A program made the translations under genes and the position numbers. Source: an uncultured Collinsella sp. (lineage in GTDB: Bacteria; Actinomycetota; Coriobacteriia; Coriobacteriales; Coriobacteriaceae). Taken from it: a DNA stretch of 64,000 nt. The stretch's first letter is position 1; every line of letters begins with the position of its first letter. Positions 45,082-53,597 of this stretch are shown one piece after another. The DNA lies in NCBI GenBank assembly GCA_900544135.1, contig UQTU01000012.1, positions 3,472 to 67,471 of the forward strand, in the 5' to 3' direction. The notes under the pieces are model-generated. The model made no database searches. It saw only the letters and a list, made by a program, of their open reading frames with translations, and was not told the origin of the DNA.

Positions 45082-46104
45082 ATGATTGCAATTTTAAAGC
45101 AGAGCGCCAGCGACGAGGCCGTCAGCCATATCGTCAGCTGGATTGAGAAAAAGGGCCTGAAGACCGATGTCTCGCGCGGCGAGAATGAGACGATCATCGG
45201 CCTGGTGGGCGATACGACCAAGATCGACCCGTTCCTGCTCGAGTCCATGGATGTCGTCGAGCGCGTGCAGCGCGTCTCCGAGCCGTTCAAGCGCGCCAAC
45301 CGCAAGTTCCACCCCGAGGACTCCGTCATCGACTGCGGCCACGGCGTCAAGATCGGCGGCGATCAGTTCCAGGTCATCGCCGGCCCGTGCTCCGTCGAGG
45401 GCGAGAACCTCATCCGCATCGCCCGCCGCGTGAAGACCGCCGGTGCCACGATGCTGCGCGGCGGCGCCTACAAGCCCCGCACTTCCCCGTACGCCTACCA
45501 GGGCATGGGCCCCGCCGGTCTGGACCTGCTGTGCGAGGCGTCTGCCGAGCTCGACATGCCGATCGTCACCGAGATCATGGACCCGCGCGACGTGCAGGTC
45601 TTCCTGGACAAGAAGATCGACGTCATGCAGATTGGCGCCCGCAACGCCCAGAACTTCCCTCTGCTCAAAGAGGTCGGCAAGACCAAGACTCCGATCTTGC
45701 TTAAGCGCGGCATGTCCGGAACGATCGATGAGCTGCTCATGGCCGCCGAGTACATCATGAGCGAGGGCAACGACAACGTCATCCTGTGCGAGCGCGGCAT
45801 CCGCACCTTCGAGACCCGCACCCGCAACACCTTCGACCTCAACGCCGTGCCGGTGCTGCACCACCTGTCGCACCTGCCCGTCGTCGCCGACCCCAGCCAC
45901 GCCACCGGCTACACCCGCTACGTTGAGCCCATGGCGCTCGCCGCGACCGCCTGCGGCGCCAACGGCCTGGAGATCGAGGTCCACGACGAGCCGAGCCGCG
46001 CCTGGTCCGACGGCGCCCAGGCCCTCACCCCCGATCAGTTCGACGACACCATGCGCCGCATCCGAGCCATCCGCGAGGTCGTCTGCCAAGAGACCATGGA
46101 GTAG
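45082..46104 (+). CDS. aroF: 3-deoxy-7-phosphoheptulonate synthase
   Basis: First step of the shikimate pathway: PEP plus erythrose 4-phosphate to DAHP. It has 340 residues from the ATG at 45082; the frame is open further upstream, but this ATG has GAGG-type sites and fits the family. An N-terminal ferredoxin-like regulatory domain (IAILKQSASDEAVSHIVSWIEKKG) precedes the barrel with VIAGPCSVEGENLI, MLRGGAYKPRTSPYAYQGMG, IQIGARNAQNF-type MQIGARNAQNF, PILLKRGMSGTIDELL, RGIRTFETRTRNTFDLNAVP and VVADPSHATGYTRYV. This is the AroA-beta/Thermotoga-type group, where the N-terminal domain gives Tyr/Phe feedback. Start of the aromatic operon. Confidence 0.94.
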   Translation: MIAILKQSASDEAVSHIVSWIEKKGLKTDVSRGENETIIGLVGDTTKIDPFLLESMDVVERVQRVSEPFKRANRKFHPEDSVIDCGHGVKIGGDQFQVIAGPCSVEGENLIRIARRVKTAGATMLRGGAYKPRTSPYAYQGMGPAGLDLLCEASAELDMPIVTEIMDPRDVQVFLDKKIDVMQIGARNAQNFPLLKEVGKTKTPILLKRGMSGTIDELLMAAEYIMSEGNDNVILCERGIRTFETRTRNTFDLNAVPVLHHLSHLPVVADPSHATGYTRYVEPMALAATACGANGLEIEVHDEPSRAWSDGAQALTPDQFDDTMRRIRAIREVVCQETME

Positions 46105-46107
46105 CCC

Positions 46108-47022
46108 ATGGGTACAGTGAGAAACGCGCGCGTTAACCAGGGCGGCCCCAAGTGCGCCGGCATCGTCGGCCTTGGCCTCATCGGCGGCAGCTTTGCCCGC
46201 GGCTATGCGCAGGCGGGCGTCCGCGTGCTGGCCTGGGATCCCGATGACGATGTCATGACGGCTGCCAGCATGGGCACCGTTGCCGGCGAGCTCAACGACG
46301 AGACGCTCGGCGAATGCGACATCATCGTCCTGGCTTGCTACCCCGAAGCCTGCATCGAGTGGCTCGAGGCACACGCCCAGGCACTCGCCGACGCCACCGA
46401 TACCGAGGCCATCATGGGCCCCGTGGTAATTGACACGGTGGGCGTCAAGGGTATCGTGTGCGAGCGCGCCTTTGAGCTTGCCCGCGAGCACGGCTTTTAC
46501 TTTGTGGGCGCGCACCCCATGGCGGGCACGCAGTACTCGGGCTATGCACACTCCCGCGCCGACCTGTTCCAGGGCGCCCCGCTGGTGCTCGTACCGCCCG
46601 CGGTGGACGATGCGCTCAAGCTGGAGCTTTTGGGCCAGGTGCGCGAGATGGTGCGCCCCTTGGGCTTTGGCAAGTTCAGCGTGACCAGCGCCGCCGAGCA
46701 CGACCGTGTCATCGCCTTCACGAGCCAGCTTGCGCACGTGGTATCCAACGCCTACGTCAAAAGCCCCACTGCCCAGGTCCACCACGGCTTTTCGGCCGGT
46801 AGCTACCGCGATCTCACCCGCGTGGCGCACCTCAACCCGCAAATGTGGTCCGAGCTCATGATCGACGACGCCGACGCGCTCGCCTTCGAGATCGACCATC
46901 TGATCGAATCGCTTGGCGCCTACAGCCGCGCGCTCAAGGACCGCGACCAGCGCTATCTGGAGAATCTCCTTGCCGAGGGCGACCGCATTAAGCGCGCACT
47001 CGACGACGAGGCCTCCCACTAG
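46108..47022 (+). CDS. tyrA: Prephenate dehydrogenase
   Basis: Oxidatively decarboxylates prephenate to 4-hydroxyphenylpyruvate for tyrosine. It has 304 residues. The Rossmann motif GIVGLGLIGGSFARGY is at about 18-33. VIDTVGVKG, FVGAHPMAGTQYSGY (catalytic His) and ITSQLAH-like AFTSQLAHVVSNAYV are family segments. There is no fused ACT or chorismate mutase domain. It lies 3 bases after the DAHP synthase gene. Confidence 0.93.
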   Translation: MGTVRNARVNQGGPKCAGIVGLGLIGGSFARGYAQAGVRVLAWDPDDDVMTAASMGTVAGELNDETLGECDIIVLACYPEACIEWLEAHAQALADATDTEAIMGPVVIDTVGVKGIVCERAFELAREHGFYFVGAHPMAGTQYSGYAHSRADLFQGAPLVLVPPAVDDALKLELLGQVREMVRPLGFGKFSVTSAAEHDRVIAFTSQLAHVVSNAYVKSPTAQVHHGFSAGSYRDLTRVAHLNPQMWSELMIDDADALAFEIDHLIESLGAYSRALKDRDQRYLENLLAEGDRIKRALDDEASH

Positions 47023-47058
47023 ACAACCCATCACGCCAGGTCGAAAGGACCGAAGCTT

Positions 47059-48165
47059 ATGGCGATTACCATCGATATCGACACTGCACGCCCCTACCAG
47101 GTGCATGTTGGCACGTTTTTGCTGGAGCAGGCGGGGCCGCTCGTGCGCGCCACCGCCGGCGGCACCCGCGCCGTCATCGTGACAGACACCAACGTGGGCC
47201 CGCTCTACCAGATACCCGTTAAGCAGAGCCTGGAGGCGTCAGGCTACGAGGTGAGCATCTGCACCTTCGAGGCCGGCGAGGCCCATAAGCGCGCCGAGAC
47301 CTACGTTGCCATTTTGGAGTTTGTGGCCGAGCACGAGCTTTCGCGCTCCGACGTGATCGTGGCACTCGGCGGCGGCGTCGTGGGCGACGTGGCGGGCTTT
47401 GTGGCCGCCACCTACATGCGCGGCTGCAAGTTTGTGCAGATCCCCACGAGCCTGCTCGCCATGGTGGATTCGTCGGTGGGAGGCAAGACCGCCATAGACC
47501 TGGCTGCCGGCAAGAACTTGGCCGGCGCCTTTTGGCAGCCGAGCGTGGTTATCGCCGACGTGGGGTGCCTGGCCACCCTCACGCCCGAGCAGTTCGCCGA
47601 CGGCTGCGGCGAGGTCGTCAAGCACGCCGTAATCGCCGACCCGGAGCTTTTCGCCGAGCTGGAGAAGACCCCGCTCACGCTGGAGCTGCTCAACCAGGAC
47701 GTGGCTCGCGTGGCGCTTATCATTGCCCGCAATATCGACATCAAGCGCGCCGTGGTCGTCGCCGACGAGCGCGAAACCAACCAGCGCAAGCTCCTCAACT
47801 TTGGACACAGTGCCGGACATGCCGTCGAGGCCTGCGAGCACTTTGAGCTGGGACACGGCAACTGCGTGTCGATCGGCATGGGTATCATCACGCGCGCCGC
47901 GGCCCTGCACGGCGTTTGCGATGCTGCCCTTCCCGGTCGTATTGAGGAGCTCTGCGCCCGCCATGGCCTCAAGACCCGCTGCGACCTAGATGTCGATGCC
48001 GTCTTTGCCGAGGCGCTCCACGACAAGAAGCGCGCGGGCGACACCATTGACCTGGTGATTCCGCACGGCATTGGCCGCTGCAGCATCGACCGCACGCCGC
48101 TTTCCACTTTCCACGAACTCATTGCCGAGGGCCTCGGCCAGAAGGGAGACGCATCCGCATGCTAG
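47059..48165 (+). CDS. aroB: 3-dehydroquinate synthase
   Basis: Second step of the pathway: DAHP to 3-dehydroquinate with NAD and a divalent metal. It has 368 residues. VIVALGGGVVGDVAGFVAATYMRG, IPTSLLAMVDSSVGGKTAIDL, GCGEVVKHAVI, LLNFGHSAGHAVE and LGHGNCVSIGM contain the metal and substrate ligands. The ATG at 47059 has GAAAGGA upstream. Its end overlaps aroA by 7 bases. Confidence 0.97.
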   Translation: MAITIDIDTARPYQVHVGTFLLEQAGPLVRATAGGTRAVIVTDTNVGPLYQIPVKQSLEASGYEVSICTFEAGEAHKRAETYVAILEFVAEHELSRSDVIVALGGGVVGDVAGFVAATYMRGCKFVQIPTSLLAMVDSSVGGKTAIDLAAGKNLAGAFWQPSVVIADVGCLATLTPEQFADGCGEVVKHAVIADPELFAELEKTPLTLELLNQDVARVALIIARNIDIKRAVVVADERETNQRKLLNFGHSAGHAVEACEHFELGHGNCVSIGMGIITRAAALHGVCDAALPGRIEELCARHGLKTRCDLDVDAVFAEALHDKKRAGDTIDLVIPHGIGRCSIDRTPLSTFHELIAEGLGQKGDASAC

Positions 48166-49478
48166 CCCGCATCACCCCGTCCCCGCTCAAGGGCACCGTT
48201 CCCGCCATCGCGTCCAAGTCGATGGCGCATCGCCTGATCATCTGCGCTGCGCTTGCCAACGGCGAGACGCACGTCACCTGCAACACCACCTGCGCCGACA
48301 TCGAGGCCACGGTGCGCTGCCTTAAGGCACTGGGTGCTCGCATCGAGACCGTCGAGGACGGCTTCCAGGTCCACCCCACCATGAAGAGTGTTGAGTTTGG
48401 CCTGCTCAAGGCCCTTGCCGGCAGCACGCTTGACTGCGGTGAAAGCGGCTCCACGCTCCGCTTTATGCTGCCTGTCGCTTGCGCGCTGGGCGCAGAAGCA
48501 ACTTTTGTGGGTCAGGGGCGCTTGGGCGCCCGCCCGCTCTCCCCGCTCTCGGACGAGATCATCGCCGCCGGCTGCGACCTACAGGGTCTGGGCGGTTTTC
48601 CGCTCAAGACGAGCGGCCGCATGCGCCCGGGCACCTTTGTGCTTCCGGGCAACGTGAGCTCGCAGTATATCTCCGGCCTGCTGCTGGCAGCCCCGCTGCT
48701 GGCCCAGCCCTCCTGCGTGCAGGTAACCGGCCTCATCGAGAGCCGCCCCTACATCAACCTGACGATACAGGCCATGAAGGCCTTTGGCGTCGAGGTCAAC
48801 GTCGAGCGCATTCCGGCCAAGGACGGCCAGCCCGAGGTCACAAACTTCCGCGTGAGCAGTGGCTCGTACCGCACGCCCGGCAGCGTAGCCGTCGAGGGCG
48901 ACTGGTCCAACGCCGCCTTTTGGCTGTGCGCCGGTGCCATCGGCACCGACCCAATCACCGTCGAGGGCGTGTCGCTAAGCTCCGCACAGGGCGACCGTAA
49001 CGTGCTTGCCGCGCTTTCGCGCTTTGGCGCCCGCATCGTGCGCTCCACCAACGCCGCCACCGTGCAGTCCGACAAGCTCGCCGGCTTTGAGATGAGTGCC
49101 CACGACATTCCGGACCTGGTGCCCGTCATCTCAGCCGTGGCCTCGCTGGCACAGGGCCGCACCTTTATCCGCGATTGCGCCCGTCTGCGCATCAAGGAAT
49201 CCGACCGTCTGGTCACAACCACCCGCGAGCTCACCGCGCTGGGCACGCAGGTGCGCATTGCCGGCGATGACCTCATCATCAAGGGTGTCGATGCCTTCAC
49301 CGGCGGCGAGGTCGATTCGCACAACGACCATCGCATCGCCATGATGGCCGCTATCGCCGCGAGCCGCGCCACCGGCGAGGTCGTGATCCACGGCGCCGAG
49401 GCCGTCAACAAGTCCTATCCCGATTTCTTCGACCACTACCGCCTGCTGGGCGGCAAGGTCACACTCGAGGAGGAATAG
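48159..49478 (+). CDS. aroA: 3-phosphoshikimate 1-carboxyvinyltransferase (EPSP synthase)
   Basis: Transfers the enolpyruvyl group of PEP to shikimate 3-phosphate. It has 439 residues. KSMAHRLIICAALANGET carries the substrate Lys; DCGESGSTLRFMLPVA, QYISGLLLAAPLL, IKESDRLVTTTRELTALG and SHNDHRIAMM complete the active site. DCGESGSTLRF has Glu-Ser where DxGNAGTAMR-type enzymes have Asn-Ala, the pattern of class II-like enzymes. It overlaps aroB and is 1 base from aroC. Confidence 0.96.
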   Translation: MLARITPSPLKGTVPAIASKSMAHRLIICAALANGETHVTCNTTCADIEATVRCLKALGARIETVEDGFQVHPTMKSVEFGLLKALAGSTLDCGESGSTLRFMLPVACALGAEATFVGQGRLGARPLSPLSDEIIAAGCDLQGLGGFPLKTSGRMRPGTFVLPGNVSSQYISGLLLAAPLLAQPSCVQVTGLIESRPYINLTIQAMKAFGVEVNVERIPAKDGQPEVTNFRVSSGSYRTPGSVAVEGDWSNAAFWLCAGAIGTDPITVEGVSLSSAQGDRNVLAALSRFGARIVRSTNAATVQSDKLAGFEMSAHDIPDLVPVISAVASLAQGRTFIRDCARLRIKESDRLVTTTRELTALGTQVRIAGDDLIIKGVDAFTGGEVDSHNDHRIAMMAAIAASRATGEVVIHGAEAVNKSYPDFFDHYRLLGGKVTLEEE

Positions 49479-49479
49479 C

Positions 49480-50577
49480 ATGTCCTCGACCTTTGGCAAC
49501 GTCTTGCACTTAAGCATCTTCGGCCAGTCGCACTCCCCCGCCATCGGCTGCTCACTCGATGGCATCCCGGCGGGCATCGCCGTGGACCAGGAGCAGCTGC
49601 AGGCCTTCCTTGACCGTCGCGCCCCCGGTCGCGACGAGACCGCAACCAAGCGCCGCGAGGCTGACGCCGCGCACATCATCGCCGGTGTTGTCGATGGACA
49701 TACCACCGGCGCGCCCATCGCCGCGATTATCGAGAACACCAACACGCGCTCCAAGGATTACTCCGAGCTGCGCCGCAAGCCCCGCCCCGGACATGCGGAC
49801 TTCCCTGCGCGCGTGAAGTATCACAACATGCACGATGTCGCCGGTGGCGGGCACTTCTCCGGCCGCCTAACGGCACCCCTGTGCATCGCCGGCGGCATTG
49901 CGCTGCAGGCACTCGAGGCCCGCGGCATTAAAGTAATGGCGCACGTCGCGCAGATCGGCGGCATCTCCGACCTGCCGATGGACGATATGGTCTATCGCGA
50001 GGCCGACCGCAAAGCGATCCTAACGAACGATCTTCCTTGCATTGACGCCGCCGCAGCCGGCCGCATGCGTGAGGAGATCCTAGCCGCACGCGACGAACTC
50101 GACAGCATCGGCGGCATCGTGGAGTGCGGCATTTATGGGCTTCCCGCGGGCATCGGCGACCCCATGTTCGACGGCATCGAGAACCGCATCGCGCAAATGG
50201 CGTTTGGCATTCCCGCCGTAAAGGGCGTGGAGTTTGGCATGGGCTTTGCCGTGGCCGCCATGCGCGGCAGCGAGAACAATGATCCGTATCGCATCGATGC
50301 CGAGACGGGCGAGATCGAGGTCGAGTCCAACAACGCCGGCGGCATCCTGGGCGGTATTTCGACCGGCGCGCCCGTCATGTGGCGCATGGCCGTAAAGCCG
50401 ACGCCCTCCATTGGCCGCGAGCAGCAGACGGTGGACATGGACGCTATGGAAAATGCCGAGCTCTCGGTCCACGGCCGCCACGATCCCTGCATCGTCCCCC
50501 GAGCTGTCCCCGTAGCCGAGGCAGCCGCCGCCCTTGCCATCTGGGACGCCCTCCTCGAAGACGCCGCCCAGCGCTAA
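49480..50577 (+). CDS. aroC: Chorismate synthase
   Basis: Forms chorismate from EPSP with reduced FMN. It has 365 residues. GNVLHLSIFGQSHSPAIGCSLDGIPAG (GESHG-like GQSHS), RRAPGRDE, DVAGGGHFSGRLTA and the C-terminal RHDPCIVPRAVPVAEA-type segment are diagnostic. GQSHS replaces the usual GESHG; related anaerobes share this variation. Confidence 0.96.
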   Translation: MSSTFGNVLHLSIFGQSHSPAIGCSLDGIPAGIAVDQEQLQAFLDRRAPGRDETATKRREADAAHIIAGVVDGHTTGAPIAAIIENTNTRSKDYSELRRKPRPGHADFPARVKYHNMHDVAGGGHFSGRLTAPLCIAGGIALQALEARGIKVMAHVAQIGGISDLPMDDMVYREADRKAILTNDLPCIDAAAAGRMREEILAARDELDSIGGIVECGIYGLPAGIGDPMFDGIENRIAQMAFGIPAVKGVEFGMGFAVAAMRGSENNDPYRIDAETGEIEVESNNAGGILGGISTGAPVMWRMAVKPTPSIGREQQTVDMDAMENAELSVHGRHDPCIVPRAVPVAEAAAALAIWDALLEDAAQR

Positions 50578-50620
50578 CTACCCACCCCTCAACATCCCCC
50601 GACACGTGAAAGGGGTCTCC

Positions 50621-51766
50621 ATGGACCTTGCTGACATCCGCCAGGCCATCGATGGCATCGACACCACGCTCCTCAACAGCTTTGTCGAGCGCATGGACAT
50701 TGCCACCGAGGTCGCCAAGTCAAAAATCGAAATGGGCAAGGCCGTCTTCGACCCCGCCCGTGAGCGCTCCAAGCTCAACGACCTCGCCAGCCGCGCGCCC
50801 GAGCGCTACGAGGCGCAGACCATCACCCTGTTCCGTCTCCTCATGAGCATGAGCAAGGCCGAGCAGCAGCGCTACATCAACGAGCTCAAGGGCATCACCG
50901 TCTCGCAAAAGGCCCACGCCACGGCTGCAGCCTCCGACACGCCCTTCCCTCAAACGGCCACCGTCGCCTGCCAGGGCGTCGAGGGCGCTTACAGCCAAAT
51001 CGCCGCGTGCAAGCTCTTCGACGTGCCCGACATCGCGTTTTTCGAGACCTTCGAGGGCGTCATGTGCGCCGTGCGCGACGGCTTCTGCGAGTTTGGCGTG
51101 CTGCCCATCGAGAACTCCACCGCCGGCTCGGTCAACGCCGTCTACGACCTGCTCGCCCAGTTCGACTTCCACATCGTGCGCTCGCTGCGCCTCAAGATCG
51201 ACCACAACCTGCTCGTCAAGCCCTGCACCAAGCTCGCGGACGTGCACGAGGTCTACAGCCACGGCCAAGCCATTGCCCAGTGCGCCGGCTTTATCGAGGC
51301 CCACGACCTGCACGCCACCAAGTACCCCAACACGGCCATGTCGGCCGAGATGGTCGCCAGCTCCGAGCGCACCGATGTCGCCGCCATCGCATCGCGCAGC
51401 TGCGCGGCGCTCTACGGCCTGGAGGTGCTGGAGCCCAACATTCAGGACTCGGACAACAACTACACGCGCTTTGTCGTCATCAGCCGCGAGCCGCGTGTCT
51501 ACCCCGGTGCCAACCGCACTTCGCTCATGATCACCACGGCCAACGAGCCGGGCGCTCTCTACCGCGTACTCGAGCGCTTCTATGCGCTCAACATCAACCT
51601 CATCAAGCTCGAGAGCCGCCCCATCCCCGGCCGCGACTTTGAGTTTATGTTCTACTTCGATCTGGACTGCCCCTTTGGCAGCAGGGCCCTCGACGACCTG
51701 CTCGATTCCATCGACGACGTGTGCGAGAGCTTTACCTACTTTGGCAGTTACACGGAGGTGATCTAG
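50621..51766 (+). CDS. pheA: Bifunctional chorismate mutase / prephenate dehydratase
   Basis: Makes phenylpyruvate from chorismate. It has 381 residues from the ATG at 50621 (AAAGGGG upstream); the frame is open earlier but that part overlaps aroC. An AroQ-type mutase helix bundle (about 1-90: ADIRQAIDGIDTTLLNSFVERM, AKSKIEMGKAVFDPARE) is followed by the dehydratase (about 105-285: CQGVEGAYSQIAA, GVLPIENSTAGSVNAVYDLL, NYTRFVVIS) and an ACT domain (about 295-375: ITTANEPGALYRVLERF, INLIKLESRP) for Phe feedback. The mutase domain should supply prephenate to both PheA and TyrA. Confidence 0.95.
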   Translation: MDLADIRQAIDGIDTTLLNSFVERMDIATEVAKSKIEMGKAVFDPARERSKLNDLASRAPERYEAQTITLFRLLMSMSKAEQQRYINELKGITVSQKAHATAAASDTPFPQTATVACQGVEGAYSQIAACKLFDVPDIAFFETFEGVMCAVRDGFCEFGVLPIENSTAGSVNAVYDLLAQFDFHIVRSLRLKIDHNLLVKPCTKLADVHEVYSHGQAIAQCAGFIEAHDLHATKYPNTAMSAEMVASSERTDVAAIASRSCAALYGLEVLEPNIQDSDNNYTRFVVISREPRVYPGANRTSLMITTANEPGALYRVLERFYALNINLIKLESRPIPGRDFEFMFYFDLDCPFGSRALDDLLDSIDDVCESFTYFGSYTEVI

Positions 51767-53017
51767 ATGACCGATGCCGCCGCAACCCGCCCCTACGGCG
51801 TGCTGGGCCGCGTGCTGGGCCACAGCTACACCCCGACCATCTACAAAGAGCTCGCGGGGCTCGAGTACGTGCGATTTGAGCGCGAGCCCGAGGACCTCCA
51901 GACCTTTATGACGGGCGACGAGTGGGAGGGCACCAACGTGACCATCCCCTACAAGCGCACCGTCATGGAATACCTGGACGAACTGAGCCCACTCGCCGAG
52001 CGCATGGGCAACGTCAACACCATCACACGCCTGCCTGACGGTCGCCTGCGTGGCGACAATACCGACTACTTCGGTTTCCAGTGTCTGGTCGAGGAGCTGG
52101 GCGTTGAGGTTGCCGGCAAAAAAGCCCTCGTGCTCGGTGCCACCGGTGGCGCGGGCACTACGGCCAGCATGGTGCTCGGCGATCTGGGCGCCACCGTCGT
52201 GCCCGTGGGCCGCACGAGCGAGGTCAACTACGGCAACATCGCGCAGCAATCCGATACCGCGTTGCTCGTCAACTGCACGCCCGCCGGTATGTTCCCCCAC
52301 TGCCCCGACGCGCCTTGCACGCTCGAGGGCCTCGACGCGCTCGAGGGCGTCATCGACATCGTCTACAACCCCGCCCGTACGGGCCTGATGCTCGAGGCCG
52401 AGCGTCGCGGCATACCCTGCATCGGCGGCCTGCTCATGCTTGTGGCACAAGCAGCACAGGCTGTCGAGCGCTACACCGGTCAGATTACACCGCGTGAGCG
52501 CATCCTAGATGTGACGGAGCGGCTGTCCCACCGCGAGCAGAATATCGCGCTGATTGGCATGCCGGGTTCGGGCAAGACCCGTGTAGGCGAGCAGATCGCC
52601 CAGCTCACGGGCCGCGAGCACATCGACCTCGATCGCGCCCTCGAGGAGCGCCTGGGGATGCCCTGCGCCGACTATATCGTCGAGCGCGGCGAGGCGGCCT
52701 TCCGCGAGCAGGAAACGGCGGCGCTGGCCGACATCTCCAAGCGTAGTAGCCTGGTGCTTTCCACGGGCGGCGGCGTGGTCACGCACGACGAAAACTATCC
52801 GCTGCTGCACCAGAACAGCCAGATCGTGATGCTCAACCGCAAGCTCGAAGAGCTCGCCCACAAGGGCCGCCCCATCACCGCCCGCGACGGTATCGACAAG
52901 CTAGCCGAGCAGCGCATGCCGCGCTACCGCGCCTGGGCCGACTACATCATCGACTCACGCGACTGCGCCGCCAACACCGCCCAGGCCCTCCTCGACACCC
53001 TCCCACCCGCTCTCTAA
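51767..53017 (+). CDS. aroEK: Shikimate dehydrogenase - shikimate kinase fusion
   Basis: Two consecutive pathway enzymes in one 416-residue chain. Residues about 1-240 are AroE: GVLGRVLGHSYTPTIYKEL, GTNVTIPYKRTV (catalytic Lys), GDNTDYFGF and VLGATGGAGTTASMVL, followed by IVYNPARTGLM. Residues about 255-416 are AroK: NIALIGMPGSGKTRVGEQIA (P-loop), IDLDRALEERLGM, VLSTGGGVVTHDENY and GRPITARDG. The linker is short (ILDVTERLSHREQ). It is 1 base after pheA. AroK-AroE fusions occur in scattered bacteria; this order is AroE first. Confidence 0.95.
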   Translation: MTDAAATRPYGVLGRVLGHSYTPTIYKELAGLEYVRFEREPEDLQTFMTGDEWEGTNVTIPYKRTVMEYLDELSPLAERMGNVNTITRLPDGRLRGDNTDYFGFQCLVEELGVEVAGKKALVLGATGGAGTTASMVLGDLGATVVPVGRTSEVNYGNIAQQSDTALLVNCTPAGMFPHCPDAPCTLEGLDALEGVIDIVYNPARTGLMLEAERRGIPCIGGLLMLVAQAAQAVERYTGQITPRERILDVTERLSHREQNIALIGMPGSGKTRVGEQIAQLTGREHIDLDRALEERLGMPCADYIVERGEAAFREQETAALADISKRSSLVLSTGGGVVTHDENYPLLHQNSQIVMLNRKLEELAHKGRPITARDGIDKLAEQRMPRYRAWADYIIDSRDCAANTAQALLDTLPPAL

Positions 53018-53019
53018 CC

Positions 53020-53060
53020 AAAACCACCACAAAGGGGACAGGCACCTTTGTGGTGGTTTT
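53020..53060 (+). terminator. 16-bp hairpin between aroEK and aroQ
   Basis: AAAACCACCACAAAGG and CCTTTGTGGTGGTTTT form a perfect 16-bp stem around GGACAGGCA. It begins 3 bases after the aroEK stop, and the downstream arm ends in TTTT. It contains the motif GGGGACAGGCACC. With aroQ 21 bases later, it may be a partial terminator inside the operon. Confidence 0.65.
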
Positions 53061-53081
53061 CGAATCGCAAAGGAAGCAACC

Positions 53082-53519
53082 ATGAAAGCACTCGTTATCA
53101 ACGGCCCCAACCTCAACATGCTCGGTATTCGCGAGCCGGGCATCTACGGCAGCGACAACTACGACCGTCTGGTCCAGATCTGCCAGGAAGCGGGCGCCTC
53201 ACAGGGCTTCGACGAGATCGAGGTCTTCCAGTCTAACCACGAGGGCAGCATCGTCGACAAGATCCAGGAGGCCTACGGCAAGGTCGACGGCATCGTCATC
53301 AACCCGGCGGCATACACGCATACGAGCGTGGCGATCCTCGACGCCCTCAAGGCCGTCGCCATCCCTGCCGTCGAGGTACACATCAGCGCCGTAGAGACGC
53401 GCGAGGACTTCCGCCAAGTAAGCTATGCCCGCCTGGCCTGCTTCGCCACCATCACCGGCGAGGGCCTCCAGGGCTACGCCCACGCGCTGGAGCTGTTGAA
53501 AGAGCATCTGCTACACTAA
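53082..53519 (+). CDS. aroQ: 3-dehydroquinate dehydratase, type II
   Basis: Third step of the pathway, 3-dehydroquinate to 3-dehydroshikimate. It has 145 residues. INGPNLNMLGIREPGIYG (catalytic Tyr), FQSNHEGSIVDKIQEA and NPAAYTHTSVAILDAL, then VEVHISAVETREDFR are typical. AAGGAAG precedes the ATG. It completes the shikimate set. Confidence 0.97.
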   Translation: MKALVINGPNLNMLGIREPGIYGSDNYDRLVQICQEAGASQGFDEIEVFQSNHEGSIVDKIQEAYGKVDGIVINPAAYTHTSVAILDALKAVAIPAVEVHISAVETREDFRQVSYARLACFATITGEGLQGYAHALELLKEHLLH

Positions 53520-53597
53520 CCCCTGGGGGAAATGAGTCAGAAAGGTTTGTCCCTAAACTAAAGTAACTGTCCAATTGACATACAAAGGAGCATATCC

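Noticed and set aside
45094..47106. A 670-codon minus-strand frame antisense to DAHP synthase and tyrA
   Set aside because: Composition artefact; the plus-strand genes carry all the conserved motifs.
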